A DNA stretch of 64,000 bases. Origin: Acanthornis magna (Eukaryota > Chordata > Aves > Passeriformes > Acanthizidae). The notes under the pieces were generated by a model. The model was not told where the DNA came from. It saw nothing but the letters and a program-made list of their open reading frames with translations, and did not search any database. The stretch covers positions 744,001 to 808,000 of the forward strand of contig JAWUZG010000016.1 of the NCBI GenBank assembly GCA_036785705.1, written 5' to 3'. Shown piece after piece: positions 53,511 through 64,000 of this stretch. A program made the position numbers and the translations under genes. The first letter of the stretch is position 1; every line of letters begins with the position of its first letter.

Positions 53511-53533
53511 GGGCACCTGAGCGGCAGGTGCCC
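53511..53533. promoter_or_regulatory. Inverted repeat with paired E-boxes
   Basis: GGGCACCTG, AGCGG, CAGGTGCCC form a perfect 9-base inverted repeat with a 5-base spacer. Each arm contains an E2-box (CACCTG and CAGGTG), the core bound by ZEB and SNAI zinc-finger proteins and by some bHLH factors. It lies at the upstream edge of the CpG island. Confidence 0.45.
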
Positions 53534-53577
53534 GAGGGGCTTTGGGCCGTGTGTCGTCGCTGCAGGGACACGAGCAT

Positions 53578-53757
53578 GGGATGGTTTGGATTGGAAGGGG
53601 CCTTAGAGGTCATCTAGTGCCACCCTGCCACCGTGGGCAGGGATGCCAACCAGCCGACCGGGGTGCTGAAAGCCGCATCCCGCCTGGCCTTGAACACCTC
53701 TAGGGATGGGGCATCCACAGATTCTCTGGGTGGGCTGTGCCAGTGCCGTGCCCTGGT
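53578..53757 (-). mobile_element. CR1 LINE fragment, 3' end
   Basis: The plus strand reads ATGGTTTGGATTGGAAGGGG, then a diverged copy of the typical stretch CTGGCCTTGAACACCTC with GGGATGGGGCATCCACAG and TTCTCTGGG. This is the reverse complement of the 3' end of avian CR1, so the element is on the minus strand. It is 5'-truncated, about 180 bases long and has no coding capacity. The recognition rests on well-known CR1 landmarks. Confidence 0.88.
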
Positions 53758-53810
53758 TCAGCAGCCATCATTTCAGGCTCTCAGAGGGGCTCAGTGAATG
53801 TGAGCAGAGC

Positions 53811-53872
53811 CTCTGACACCTCTCTGACACCTCTCTGACACCTCTCTGACACCTCTCTGACACCTCTCTGAC
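53811..53872. repeat. 11-base tandem repeat (CTCTGACACCT)
   Basis: About 5.6 nearly identical copies of CTCTGACACCT follow one another without gaps. Such perfection suggests a young or polymorphic array. It lies about 300 bases upstream of the CpG island, next to the CR1 fragment. Confidence 0.92.
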
Positions 53873-53960
53873 CAGGGAGCAGCTGTCCCTGACCTGGGAA
53901 GGCCCAACATGCAAGATTGGTGCCATGGTACTGAAGGCACTGGCTCCGCTAAAAATTGGA

Positions 53961-54110
53961 GCCAACCCCAATACCAGCCCAAGTGAGCCCCAACACCAGC
54001 CTCGTGTTCTACCCAAGTGAGCCCCAACACCAGCCTTTTCTCCAGCTCAAGCCCCAACACAGCCTCTCCTGCCACCCAAGTGAGCCTCAGCACCAGTGTC
54101 CAATTCTCCA
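53961..54110. repeat. 34-base imperfect minisatellite
   Basis: Units begin AAGTGAGCCCCAACACCAGC at 53981 and 54015. A shortened copy starts at 54049, a diverged one at 54078, and a partial unit lies at 53961-53980. The period is about 34 bases, with one copy shortened. The array gives a repetitive open frame that I do not regard as coding. Confidence 0.8.
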
Positions 54111-57100
54111 CGAGGCTTCAGGAAGGAGGTTGGCATCCATCGCCACATACACTCCTCGTCCTCTTGCGGGGCAGTACCTAAATGCAGTTGGCAGGACTGG
54201 GTTAATCTCGAGCATCTGACCATGGAATAGGGGCCTGAAATGGGTGCTGTGAAAGTACATGCCCGTTTATGGGTTCTTTTCAGTTGTAGGTAACTAGAAA
54301 ATTCTGAAGAGCAGTAAGTGCATAGAGCAACGACCACCTTTTCTCCCATTGTGAGGAACACTGAGTATCGTGGAAATGCTTTTTCAAGTGAGCCCCAGGT
54401 CCTGCATAGGTCAGTGGAGCTGCAAACAGCAGCAGCTTCACACTGGCTCTCTGGCTCCAGCTGACACAGGCTGCTAAGGGAAGACTATAGGAAGACATCG
54501 AGTTTATAGCGATGTTTCCCCAGGCCCATATTCTAGCTGGAAAGATAGCTTTGCATTTGTACACTGTGCATTTTGGTTTGAGTATCGTTTCTGAGTCACC
54601 TGCAAGAACTTTTCTTGATGTCTTCAGTGGTGTCCTTTAGAATTTTGGCTCAGGATGTAATCTTAATAAAGTCTGATGGCATGGAAACCACAGGTCTGGC
54701 ACACCCCTTGCTGGGGGTGGTCCTACATCCACCATGGGCTTTCCCCTGTTTTATACCTTTGCTGCAAGACTGAGGAGCCAGGAAGGGCAAAGTGAGCTGC
54801 AGCAGAGCTGGTGGAGGGAAGGAAAACAGCATTTCTTCCTTTTCTTTCTGAAGCAGTAGGACTTTGTTATTATTTAATTAATAGCATTTTTGCCTTCTTT
54901 AATCAACATTTGACTTCTTCCTTGGCAAATACGTCATGCCCCAGGGTGATTTCAGGGTATCATTATCTTCAAAGTCTTCGAAGCTGGCTGAGCTGCAGCA
55001 TCTGTGTTTTATTGGAGTGCTCTTGGTCTCTCCTTGGAGCAGAGCACCACACCCTTGCAGCATGCCATGTCCCTCAGACACCAGGCAGGGGCATGGAGGG
55101 AGCAGCTGCCACTTCCAGGGCACTTTGAAGGCTTTTGCATTGAGCACTGCCATGAAGTAATAGAAATCCTTTATAAATAAAAGTGGACTTCTATCCTATT
55201 TGCCAGCTCACCCTGTCATTGTGATGAGTGATGTTATATTATTGATTTAACTGACCTATAGCTTAAGTTTTAATAAATATTATTCACTTCTTTCTGAACT
55301 ACATCTATTTACTGGAGAGGCTGCTCTATGAACCAATCTGTAGAGCATCTCTATACTGCTCTGAGGAAGTAGGATAATTTACTTCTTTATACAAGCCTGC
55401 CATCTAGGCAAATCTTTGTTATAAGTTACTATTAAAAGGTTAGTGTTTGCTTTAGTCTCTCTTTAAGCCCAGTTTTGCCATTCATTTATCCGTGTGTATT
55501 TATTTCAGCAGTCAGTCAGTACTTCAGCATTTATAGGGAAGAAAAATAGTCCCTGTTCCCGCCACGTGTGTTCTGACCTGATTGAAGATGCAGTTCGGGC
55601 CAATACCCTGGGCATGGCTGAGTGCTGCATTGCAGCCTCTTTATTTTATTCCAGTGATCTAAAAGGAAAAAAATTGATAATAAGTGGAGTCTTTCCTTCT
55701 CTCTCCTCACCCTTCACCCCTCCAAAAAGAGTGTGTGGGCAGCATATCCTGCTGCTACACTGTCATCTTTAAATCCCAGTCAGAGCATGTGTCCATGGGC
55801 AAGATAAGCTGTTGCACTGCTGTACTTTGAGTTTTACATATTTTTCATATTGAAACAAGCCCTTTTGGCAGGCAGTGTAGCCCTTGGGCTGCTCAACCCC
55901 CCAGGCTAACCAAACACACAACTGTCTTGAAAAATACAATACCATAAAAGTGGCTTAAAACCACCACTTCCTGCTGGGACGAGGAAAGACCTCACAAAGT
56001 CGGGTGCAGCAGCAGCACAATGTGGCTCACGCTGAATTTGGGGCACGTGTTTATCATGCAAATCTCTCTACATTCGTCTACAGCATTGTCACCTTCAGCT
56101 ACAGGGGACCTGCTCACTGCTGTGTTAACCTGCAGGACCCAGGTGGCAGGAGGTTCACTGCTCTGCACATTGTGCAGATGCAGAGTAATGACTAGTCCCT
56201 ATCCCAGGGCACCCATATTCCCAATAAACAAGGAGATTGAAGGCAGGTAAAATGTCCAGGCAGAAGAATAACAGGTCACAGGGCAATCTGTATCCAGAGC
56301 TGTTGAATCCAATCATCTGCTCCACCGAAATACCTTCTGCCTGAGACCCTGAACCCACAGCTATCATGACTTGGAGCAGAACCGCTTTAGATCCCTGCTT
56401 CAAAACAAAGATCCCACCATCCCCAAAGGAGCTGAACTAAATCAAGCTCTTGCTGGCAGGCTCTGATATGAAGGAAATTTTTGACAGAGTTCCCAAACAA
56501 GAGCTGCATCTTGCTGCAGAGGAGGCTTCTGTTCCAAACTGATCACAGCCTGATCCAGATGTCCTGTGTGGCTTCCCCTCTGAAGGGCAGTTTTCCCTGT
56601 CCGTGAGCTAAAGGAAAGATATAATTCTGGTTATTGCTTTGATATTGACATGGTGGATAGGTTATAAATAAAGGTGTGCAGGAGTGCTAAGTGAATGTGG
56701 CCTGATTAACTCTTTGCAGGCTGGCTGAAATCCAGTGTGTGCAGCTGCATGCGCACGCATTCATGGGCACGTGTGCAGCTCATGAATTCCTGACTACTTT
56801 GCATCCTAGGGCTGTAGAAGTAGTTGTCAGGCACTGTTCCCCGAGATTATTTCATTTGTTCTTTGTTAACGCACTTTGAGATGCATCAGCAGAGGTTCAT
56901 AAGTAGGTCACGCAGGGTTTCTTAACCACTTCTTCATTCGAATGGATTCTGCTCCTCAGTGATTACTTTCTTTCCCAGAAAGCCAGAATTGGACCCATGC
57001 CCAGTTCTTTGGGCCCTGCTGCAGGGAGACGAGTGCCTGCAGCATTCTCACTTCGGGTCAGGATTTCTGCCTGGATTTTTAATGTGACAAGGAAAAATCT

Positions 57101-57999
57101 GTGGCCTTTCACAAGAGAATGCTGCAGGTCTGGACCTGTGTACATTACACAGATAATGGTGCTGTTGGCTGCCAACAGAAAGGGCAGGACTGAGCCCTTT
57201 CCTATGGAGCCTTAGACCAAAGCTGTTCATCACTGGGTTTGGGTATCAGCATGAGCTAGATTGGCATAAAATGCAAATAATTCCCCTTCTGAATATACAC
57301 CTTTTAAGTATCATCTTGAAAATACTTCCCTTCTTTTTGTTTCTTTTTTTTTTTTTTGTTCATTTCTTGCTGATTGATGATTTTTAAATGTCAATTAATT
57401 ATTTTTAAATGGATGTTTCTCTTCATTTTAGTTAGCCTTTTATAGCAACCTCGCTGAACTGAGTTTGGACCAACAAAAGCAATCTGCCCCTCCTCTCTAT
57501 CTAAGCACCAATCCTTCTCTCTGCCCAGTACCTCGGTTGTGCTGGTTGCCAACATTCCCGTCTCCTGTACAGCCGGGAACAGGCCCCAACCCTGCCCAGT
57601 CAACTGGAAAACAATAAGACCATTCATGTGCATGGTTATTCCCTGGCATAAGTGTTTACAGAGATACAGTCTGACTGGGACAGGCTTCTGTCATTTGGAT
57701 GGTTCTACAAGATGGCTTTTTACAACACTCATGTTTTTAACCTGTTTATTAACCAGCTATAGGGACAGATTCTTAGCTGGAGTGTGGTAGCATTGCTCAA
57801 AACAGCTTTTGTTTGGCATCTTTGTTTTATACCAGCTGGAGAATTTTTCTTTTTTTTTTTTTTTTTTACCCACAACATAGTCCTATGTAACAACATAAAA
57901 TTTAATTTCTACTATGATGGAATTTACTAAAATAAAACCCTATTTATGTTAACAGTTCTTTTCAGAATGTGCAGTATGGCCTTCTCCAGTCACCCTCTT
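54111..57999. other. Intergenic region upstream of CEP170B
   Basis: No convincing exon, RNA gene or mobile element is seen. Two T runs occur, at 57344-57357 (14 bases) and 57850-57867 (18 bases). Open frames are below about 110 codons and without family resemblance. In human the next gene on this side of CEP170B is ZBTB42; it is not present here. Confidence 0.6.
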
Positions 58000-58420
58000 T
58001 TATTCCCTAGCTAACTCACTAAAATATTGTATTTTTATTACAGAGAGGAATTGTACAACTATTTTTAATTTATGACCCTCATAATTTGTGGCAGGGGAGC
58101 AGGAAGAATTATCAGTGCAATAAAAGAATGGAGCTGGTTTAGTGTGAACATTGTCAGAATGTCTCATCTAGGATCTGTGTGGTATAAAACTTCGCTGAAA
58201 GAATTAAAACATACGCTTAAGTGATCTCGTTTTGGGGGGGCTTAATTAGTAAAAGCTCGGCAATGATGATGTCGTGCTGTCTGATGAGATTAGGTCAGAT
58301 TATACATAGTTGTATGGTGTGGCATCTTAAATGGGAATCACCTTATGGCAAGTCAGAACCATTTCAATATCACATTTAAAGAAATAGCTTCTCAGGGAAA
58401 GTTGATTGGTTTCATAAGAG
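58000..58420. promoter_or_regulatory. Candidate conserved non-coding element A
   Basis: The stretch is AT-rich, low in repeats and dense in homeobox-type cores such as CTTAATTAG (58240-58248), with ATGATGATGTCGTGCTGTC and GATTAGGTCAGATTATAC nearby. The texture resembles developmental enhancers. No alignment could be made, so the call is a suggestion only. Confidence 0.2.
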
Positions 58421-61400
58421 AAGCAGCAGGGTTTTGAGGCCTCCTGTGTGGGAGAATGGGAACAACAGGCAGCTTGAGATCGTCTCTATTTCAGTCTTTT
58501 TTTTCCTCTTATTCGTTCAATTAATTTTCATGTACGTGTGTATTTCTTATGAGAAAGGTTGCAAGCCTACTTAAACAGAAAAATGATTTCGCATGGCCTG
58601 GAGAACCCAACACAACACACACGGCCAGAGGGCTGTACTTTGCCCTCCCAACCATGAACAAATTCTTTCTCCTCTTCCTCTGTGGTTGTTATTATAATGC
58701 TAAGGCAGCAATATTTGGTTGAGTGCCAGAAATGCAGGATTTCCTTAAGCAGTTTTGCTGCAGTAACTACCTCTTTTTCTTTTCCTTCCTCTTCCCTTGT
58801 ACTCTACTTATGTACTTGCACATTTTCAACCCCAGTCGAAGGTTTATTTAGGAAGTAAATTCACTGCAGACTCTGTTCCATGCAGGTGATCCTCTGCTAC
58901 CCTTTCCCAAGGGTCTACTTAGTCAGAAGATTCTTTAGAGAACTTCTCTCATTGGATCAATTTTGTGCATTTTTAGGAAAATCCTCTTCATATTTAGTTC
59001 ACTAGGACTGTTTGATTAAAATTCATGAGGATTATAAAAATCCTAGTTCAAAATGAAACATCAGTTTACACTAAAGAAATCCAAGATTGTCATTCCACAG
59101 GATCTCACTGATTAATGAACTATACAAGGTTGCTCCTTGCCTAAGAGACTTATTTAGGCAAGACTTAGAGATTCGGCAGTGAGTGAATGAGCACTTGTGG
59201 AGAAGAAGTCATTCCTGTATGTTTTGAGAAAATTCATGCATTTTACTGGAAATCCAGGACCAGTAAACTTTCTTTGCTGATGTTATAAAGAAGGCAAATA
59301 AAGAAGAATATTTTAGGTTACAGTATAGTTGCATGTCTAAAGGAATTGTTATTATTGCCTCTGTAGACAGACATTGCCTCTGTTTGCTCTGCTGACTGAC
59401 ACTAGATCATGCCACTCTGGTTTAATGAAAATGTCAGTTCTGCTTGAAACAATCTTCTTGGTTTCTTGCATTATCATTTTTGCCTGCAAGATGAAAAGCT
59501 TTGATGAAATATTTAATAGGTACATGTAAAAAAAATATATATATAGTTCCCTTTAAATTGAAGAATATGTCTTCAGTAATATCCAGTGTAGTGGCAAAGG
59601 CCTTACAGGAAGAGAGGATTCATAATTTGCTGCCCTGCAGGGAATAATTTATTGAATCACTTGGAGATTCACATACTTTCTGCCCTGTGAAGTTAAACTC
59701 ATACTCCACTGTGTTGATCTTTAGTGATGCTCTTTCTTCACTTGAGAATGGTGGAAGAATGCTATGAATGTGGGAGAAAAGGTCAGTAGTGTCAGGAGGA
59801 GCCAGCCCGCTTTGATGGGGTCAACTGTAGGGGCAGCTTTAGTAATTTATAGCATAGAAGACATCAGTCGGAGATTTATATGCTTGTCAGGCATTTTATG
59901 AGAGCTCATCAGAGAAATATTTATTTCTTTGGGGAAAACAGTTGTATTACCAGCACCACTGGAGAATAAAAGCCACAAGCAGGAGACCAACAGAGCAGTA
60001 TTTTCGAGATGTAGTAGTGGTTTCATTACATGCTGATTCTTAAAAGCTTCAGGATACTTTAGAATAATCTTCTTTAGTCGGCAGGTGCATGAACTGCCAT
60101 GTGTTCCACATTCATTAAATCATCTTAAAACCCTGCAAAATATGCACATTTTCAGACTGCACACACATGGCTCGGGGCTGTCCTTCTCACTACAGAGTTT
60201 CTAAGTAGAAAATCCATTTCAGAGTGATCATGACTGAAACAAGCTCTCAGGTAAGCTGGGCACAGACTTCTGTATCATTGTAACACTCCTAGCAAGAGTC
60301 AGGTTCCAGGGTATTTCCATGCTGGTGAAATTAATTCCCAAAAATGAGTTGTGGGAGGGTGAGATAGTTGATTGAGGAAGGCTAAGTGACCCCTGAAGAA
60401 AAAACAAAGGTACCACAGCCTTGGTTATCTGCCAAGCATGAAGCAACTGTTCACTTCCTGCACACACAGGCTGCTTTGTTTATATTGTCCAGAAGAGACT
60501 CCAAATGCCTCTCCCCTCTACTAAGTTTCACCATCTTGCACAATTTTTTTGAGATTAATAAAATTCTGGGCCCATTCAATACCTTTACCTATGGGATGGA
60601 TGCGTGCTGAGAGATAATGGCACCAATACACCTGCCTTTGTTAAAAACAACATTCAGTGTTTGGGGTTGAATTGCATTTTCTGTAGGAAAAGCTTTAGCA
60701 GAAACAACTCTGAGCTGATCCGATGTGGCCACTGCAGGCAGAAGGACCATGTTGTAGCTCCCTGGTCAGATCTAACATCAGAGGGTCCAGTCACCAGCTT
60801 TGACTGATGCCTCTCCTTTCCCTGGGGCAGCACAGATTTGTGCAGGTTTTTCCTTTTTTCAGAGAGTCATTCTCCTCCCTGGCAGCAGTTCCAGAGAGAA
60901 AAGGAGGTAGATAACACCAGCAAGCAGTATCTCTAGGAAAAAAACAGTGCCTGCCACACCAGTCAATGCTGGTCACACCTGCCCACAGGCTTAGGGATGA
61001 GAACAGATTATACTACTAAATCTCACTAGAGGATTTTAGCCATCTTTTTTTGTCCTGGGACATGCAGAATAGGTTCTGCATCACATCAGTGGGCACAACA
61101 CAGCACATCCCCATCTCAGTCATGCCTACCCTCATCTTGCCTTTGCCCCTAGCTGCTACAGGTCAAGTTTCTTCTCTTGGGATCTTGAAGAAACATCCTA
61201 GAGCTTTCCGCCTACTCACCATGAGTTAACTTTGAGTACAGAAACATTCATTAGCACTGCATTTTATCTTAATTTCTCATTCATTCCTGGGGGTTATTTT
61301 CCCCACTTTACAAGAGACATTTCTCAGTATCTGGGCCTGCATATGCATCGGCTCAAACATGTGGTGGAGTGCAGAGGAGCCTTCACAGCAGAGAGATGCC

Positions 61401-62391
61401 ATGAAGAGGTTCTCTGAGTGGTGTGGTTGAGACTGGATGGTTAGGAAAACTCAAGTGCAAAAGAAAATGCCAAGAGAGGAAGAAAAATCCTGAGGACAGT
61501 ACATGTAGGTCTTGTATGAGACTGAGAGTAACAACAGGTGGGACATGAGAATTGTCCCACTTCACAGCTTTGCCTCTGGTCTTTGGTTCCCTAGTAGACC
61601 GCAACCATTTTGAATCAGGTACTGTCTTGAATACTTTTTTTATACTATGCATTGAGCTTCTCAGCACCTCTCTAATACAAGTAATCATTCAACAGAAGCT
61701 GGTGTATACCTGGCAAGGCTGTAAATCAGATCCCTTTAAGACCCAAGGTAAACCGCAGATAACGTCTTATAGGAATTTGAGTAAGAGACAATAAAGTGAG
61801 GAGGGGAGAGAATTGATGATAATAGCTAAGGTTGATGACATGGTCTATAATTTCTTTCTTTGTTGGACTGGTAATAGCTGAGCAGAAAAATGATCACATT
61901 TATAATAAGTCATCTTATTAGAGCAAGGAGAAGATGAAAAGGAAATCCTCCAGTGTGTAGTTCGACTGGTCCTGTGATCTGTTGTTGAGCCATAAGCTGA
62001 TTGCTGGGGACACGTCTGGACAAGGAGAGGAGCTGAGGTTAACACACTCTGCAGAGAGCTCACCATGCCCTCTCACAGTGAACTCAGCAAACCCTATGCA
62101 AATGCCTTTTGCAAGTCTTTCAAGGGAGGAAAATAAGCAATACAATACTGTACCGGTGGCACAAAAGGACTTTCGAAACTTCCAGTTAATACTTGAAAGC
62201 ATTTTGAACTCTGCCTAGAGAGTTGGCCAATAATTTGCCACGTTCCTTTGTTCCACCCTGCAGGATAAAAGATCACGCAGAGGTATGGCTTAGACTTCCT
62301 TGCCCCTACAGATCTGCCTTTGCAAACAGAAATGGGCACAACAGCTTTCAAAGACATGGCATTTCCTTCTTTAAAAAAAAACAACCCTCCA
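58421..62391. other. Intergenic region
   Basis: No gene is recognised. There is an (AT)n stretch at about 59533-59543. Everything else appears unique and non-coding; open frames are short and without family resemblance. Confidence 0.55.
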
Positions 62392-62428
62392 AACCAACCA
62401 ACCAACCAACCAACCAACCAACCAACCA
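62392..62428. repeat. (CCAA)n microsatellite
   Basis: Nine consecutive copies of the tetranucleotide CCAA are followed by A/C-rich sequence to about 62470. The reverse complement (TTGG)n gives an artificial Gly/Trp/Leu/Val repeat frame, which is not a gene. Confidence 0.95.
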
Positions 62429-62989
62429 AAAAAAACCCAAACCCAAATACCTAAACCACAACCAACCCCCCCGAATAGCTATCCTTTAAAACATTTTGTA
62501 CTTCCTTACAGAAAAGGGGAATGGAGTTGGAGGACCAGAGGGACTGTATCACTCCTAGTGCCCACTGAGCCCTTTGCACGGTGAATAGCAGGAGAGGTTT
62601 TGTGCTGGTGGGGAGAACTCACAGCAGCAGGGAGCTTGGACCCAGGAGTGCCTAGGAAGAGAGAGGTTTTCCTGATGTAACATAACCCACGTGAAGGCAT
62701 TTCAGTCCCTTCACAGCCCTAGCCACAGATTAGGTCGCAGACTGTGGATGTCAGCAGTGGCAGCGATGATGTCACTGGCCATGGGGCACTTCTTACGGTG
62801 CACTTTTGTAGCTCTGTGCCATTTCCGTGCTGAGCTATCACAGTTAAGCAATTTTCTTCCCTCTCTGAGCTATACCTGGTTAATTTTTTAACATTAGAAA
62901 CACTTGGAAAGGATGGTGCATTGCTTTTAAAAACATTATATGAAAGATGCCTGCTGTTGCAAAATAAATTTAGGAATGCCATTGGCTTA

Positions 62990-63380
62990 AGAAAAGTACT
63001 GTGCTGCCTTTCAGACTAATTTAAAACTTGAATTGTAGCCATTTTTAGCTTTAACAAAATCGATAAAGCCAATTGGTATGCTGTGTCAGTCATTGCCCAT
63101 TTTAATCTTTGAAGTAATTTTGGCAGCCAATAGCATCTGGGAGGTTGAGTTCACCGCTGAAGTTCCTCTAGGATTTCAGTGGGATTTTCATATTGCTGCA
63201 GTCTTGAACAATCAAGTCCTAAATCGGTCACAAGTGCATTAAACAGAACAGGGCAATAAGCTGGCATTTGGCTCTAGTTTACATTAAAGACGATGCTTAC
63301 TTCAAAAACACTTGAATCACGAGGTGGAAATGGTAAAATTGTTGATGATGATGTGAAAAGGACTGAGGTGTAGAGTAAAT
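62990..63380. promoter_or_regulatory. Candidate conserved non-coding element B
   Basis: It contains AACAAAATCGATAAAGCCAA, TCATTGCCCATTTTAATC, GCAGCCAATAG and GAACAATCAAG. These resemble Sox, homeobox and CCAAT-type sites spread through repeat-free sequence. The resemblance to vertebrate enhancers is my impression; no comparison was possible. Confidence 0.2.
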
Positions 63381-64000
63381 ATTTTTGTTCTGAATTTGGA
63401 TCAAGAAGAATCATGCACAAATGTCATGAGGACAATGCACTTTCCATCCCATTAGTAACCAAGGAGGCTATTAAACAGCATTACTAGAGATAAATATTAT
63501 TACCTTAACAGGTCCAGACAACCGTCATCTTCACAACTGAAATGAATTGGCTCAAGAGATCTTTGACCCATTCCCACTTAATCTTGGAGGACTGCAAATG
63601 TTTTAGAGGACAGGTGGAATGCTGCATTTTGGGTAAATCATTAAAAAAATCACTAGGGCAATGTAAGTAATTCCAAGCCATCCAGCCAGCCATTCTGGGC
63701 AAAGTAATTAAATATTAGTATAGAAGTCAGCAATAAAAAATGTCAGTGAAAATAGCAGGGGTCAACACGATTTACAGGGAAAAAGTCTTGTGAAAGAAAC
63801 TTGATTTTCTCTGTTCCCTGAATTATTGGCCTGGTTGATAACAGCTTCTAAATAGATATAAGGTAGTTGCCTTTTGTAGACTGCTTTATTGTTTGCAATG
63901 CTCTCATAAATTATCACAGTAAGTAATAGCATTAAGGTGGGTGAATTAAGAACTGACAAACTGGCAAGCCTTAAGTGAAATACAGACCTCAGTAAAGACT
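63381..64000. other. Intergenic region at right edge
   Basis: AT-rich unique sequence; I see no gene or repeat in it. Confidence 0.6.

Larger units (their letters stand above)
52690..53540. promoter_or_regulatory. CEP170B: CpG-island promoter of CEP170B
   Basis: About 850 bases are very GC-rich and packed with CpG, in sharp contrast to the flanking 40-45% GC sequence. It lies just upstream of the start exon. It contains clustered GC boxes (CCCCGCCCGCCGCCCGCCCT at 53281-53300), a CRE-like GACGTCA at 53419-53425 and paired E-boxes at 53511-53533. There is no TATA box. A CpG-island promoter of this kind often starts transcription in both directions, but no gene is seen on the other side. Long open frames across it come from GC-rich composition. 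Confidence 0.85.

Noticed and set aside
52646..53617. A 323-codon plus-strand open frame and overlapping frames of 100-178 codons on both strands across the CpG island
   Set aside because: Pro/Arg/Ala/Gly-rich translations in several frames at once are a product of GC-rich composition with few stop codons. None resembles a known protein.
53811..53872. Short repeats that might suggest a CRISPR-like array
   Set aside because: The units are contiguous without spacers and the genome is a vertebrate; it is a minisatellite.
62094..62429. A minus-strand frame with repeated Gly-Trp-Leu-Val
   Set aside because: It is the translation of the (CCAA)n microsatellite.

Overview
This window is vertebrate nuclear DNA, almost certainly from a bird. 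It has long introns, a discrete CpG-island promoter, fragments of the avian CR1 LINE and one solo LTR of a family that is common in birds. There is no bacterial-style gene packing, and most long open frames outside the exons have no homology I recognise.

One protein-coding gene accounts for the window: the avian orthologue of CEP170B (centrosomal protein 170B, also KIAA0284). It lies on the minus strand and runs from the CpG-island promoter near 52.7-53.5 kb down to the left edge. I could place 17 coding exons (numbered 2 to 18), starting with the ATG at 52012..52010 and ending with the exon at 72-123. All splice phases join, giving 1553 complete codons plus one base. The human protein is about 1590 residues, so only the last coding exon and the 3' UTR should lie beyond the left edge. 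Exons 2-5 encode the N-terminal forkhead-associated (FHA) domain, exons 6-13 a long Ser/Thr/Arg-rich middle part, and exons 14-18 the conserved C-terminal region of the CEP170 family, linked to microtubule and centrosome association. CEP170B rather than CEP170 is chosen because many stretches match the CEP170B paralogue specifically, for example [44 protein letters not shown] and LDILAMPRKRAGSF.

Two introns are non-canonical. Intron 4 (34189-36810) is a textbook U12-type AT-AC intron with an exact ATATCCTTT donor, a TTCCTTAAC branch site and an AC acceptor; it interrupts the end of the FHA region. Intron 15 (1772-3251) can only be spliced in frame with a GC donor, and a competing GTGAGG sits 8 bases inside the exon.

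Layout: 1-52043 holds the coding exons and introns. A solo LTR (27408-28003) lies in intron 6. A CR1 scrap and a CpG-enriched possible regulatory block lie in intron 13. The CpG island covers about 52.69-53.54 kb. Upstream of it come a CR1 fragment and two short minisatellites (53.58-54.11 kb). From there to 64 kb is apparently gene-free intergenic DNA with two AT-rich stretches that look like conserved non-coding elements, although that could not be tested here.

I did not find a new multi-gene system. The most notable items are the minor-spliceosome intron, the GC-donor intron and the candidate regulatory sequences.
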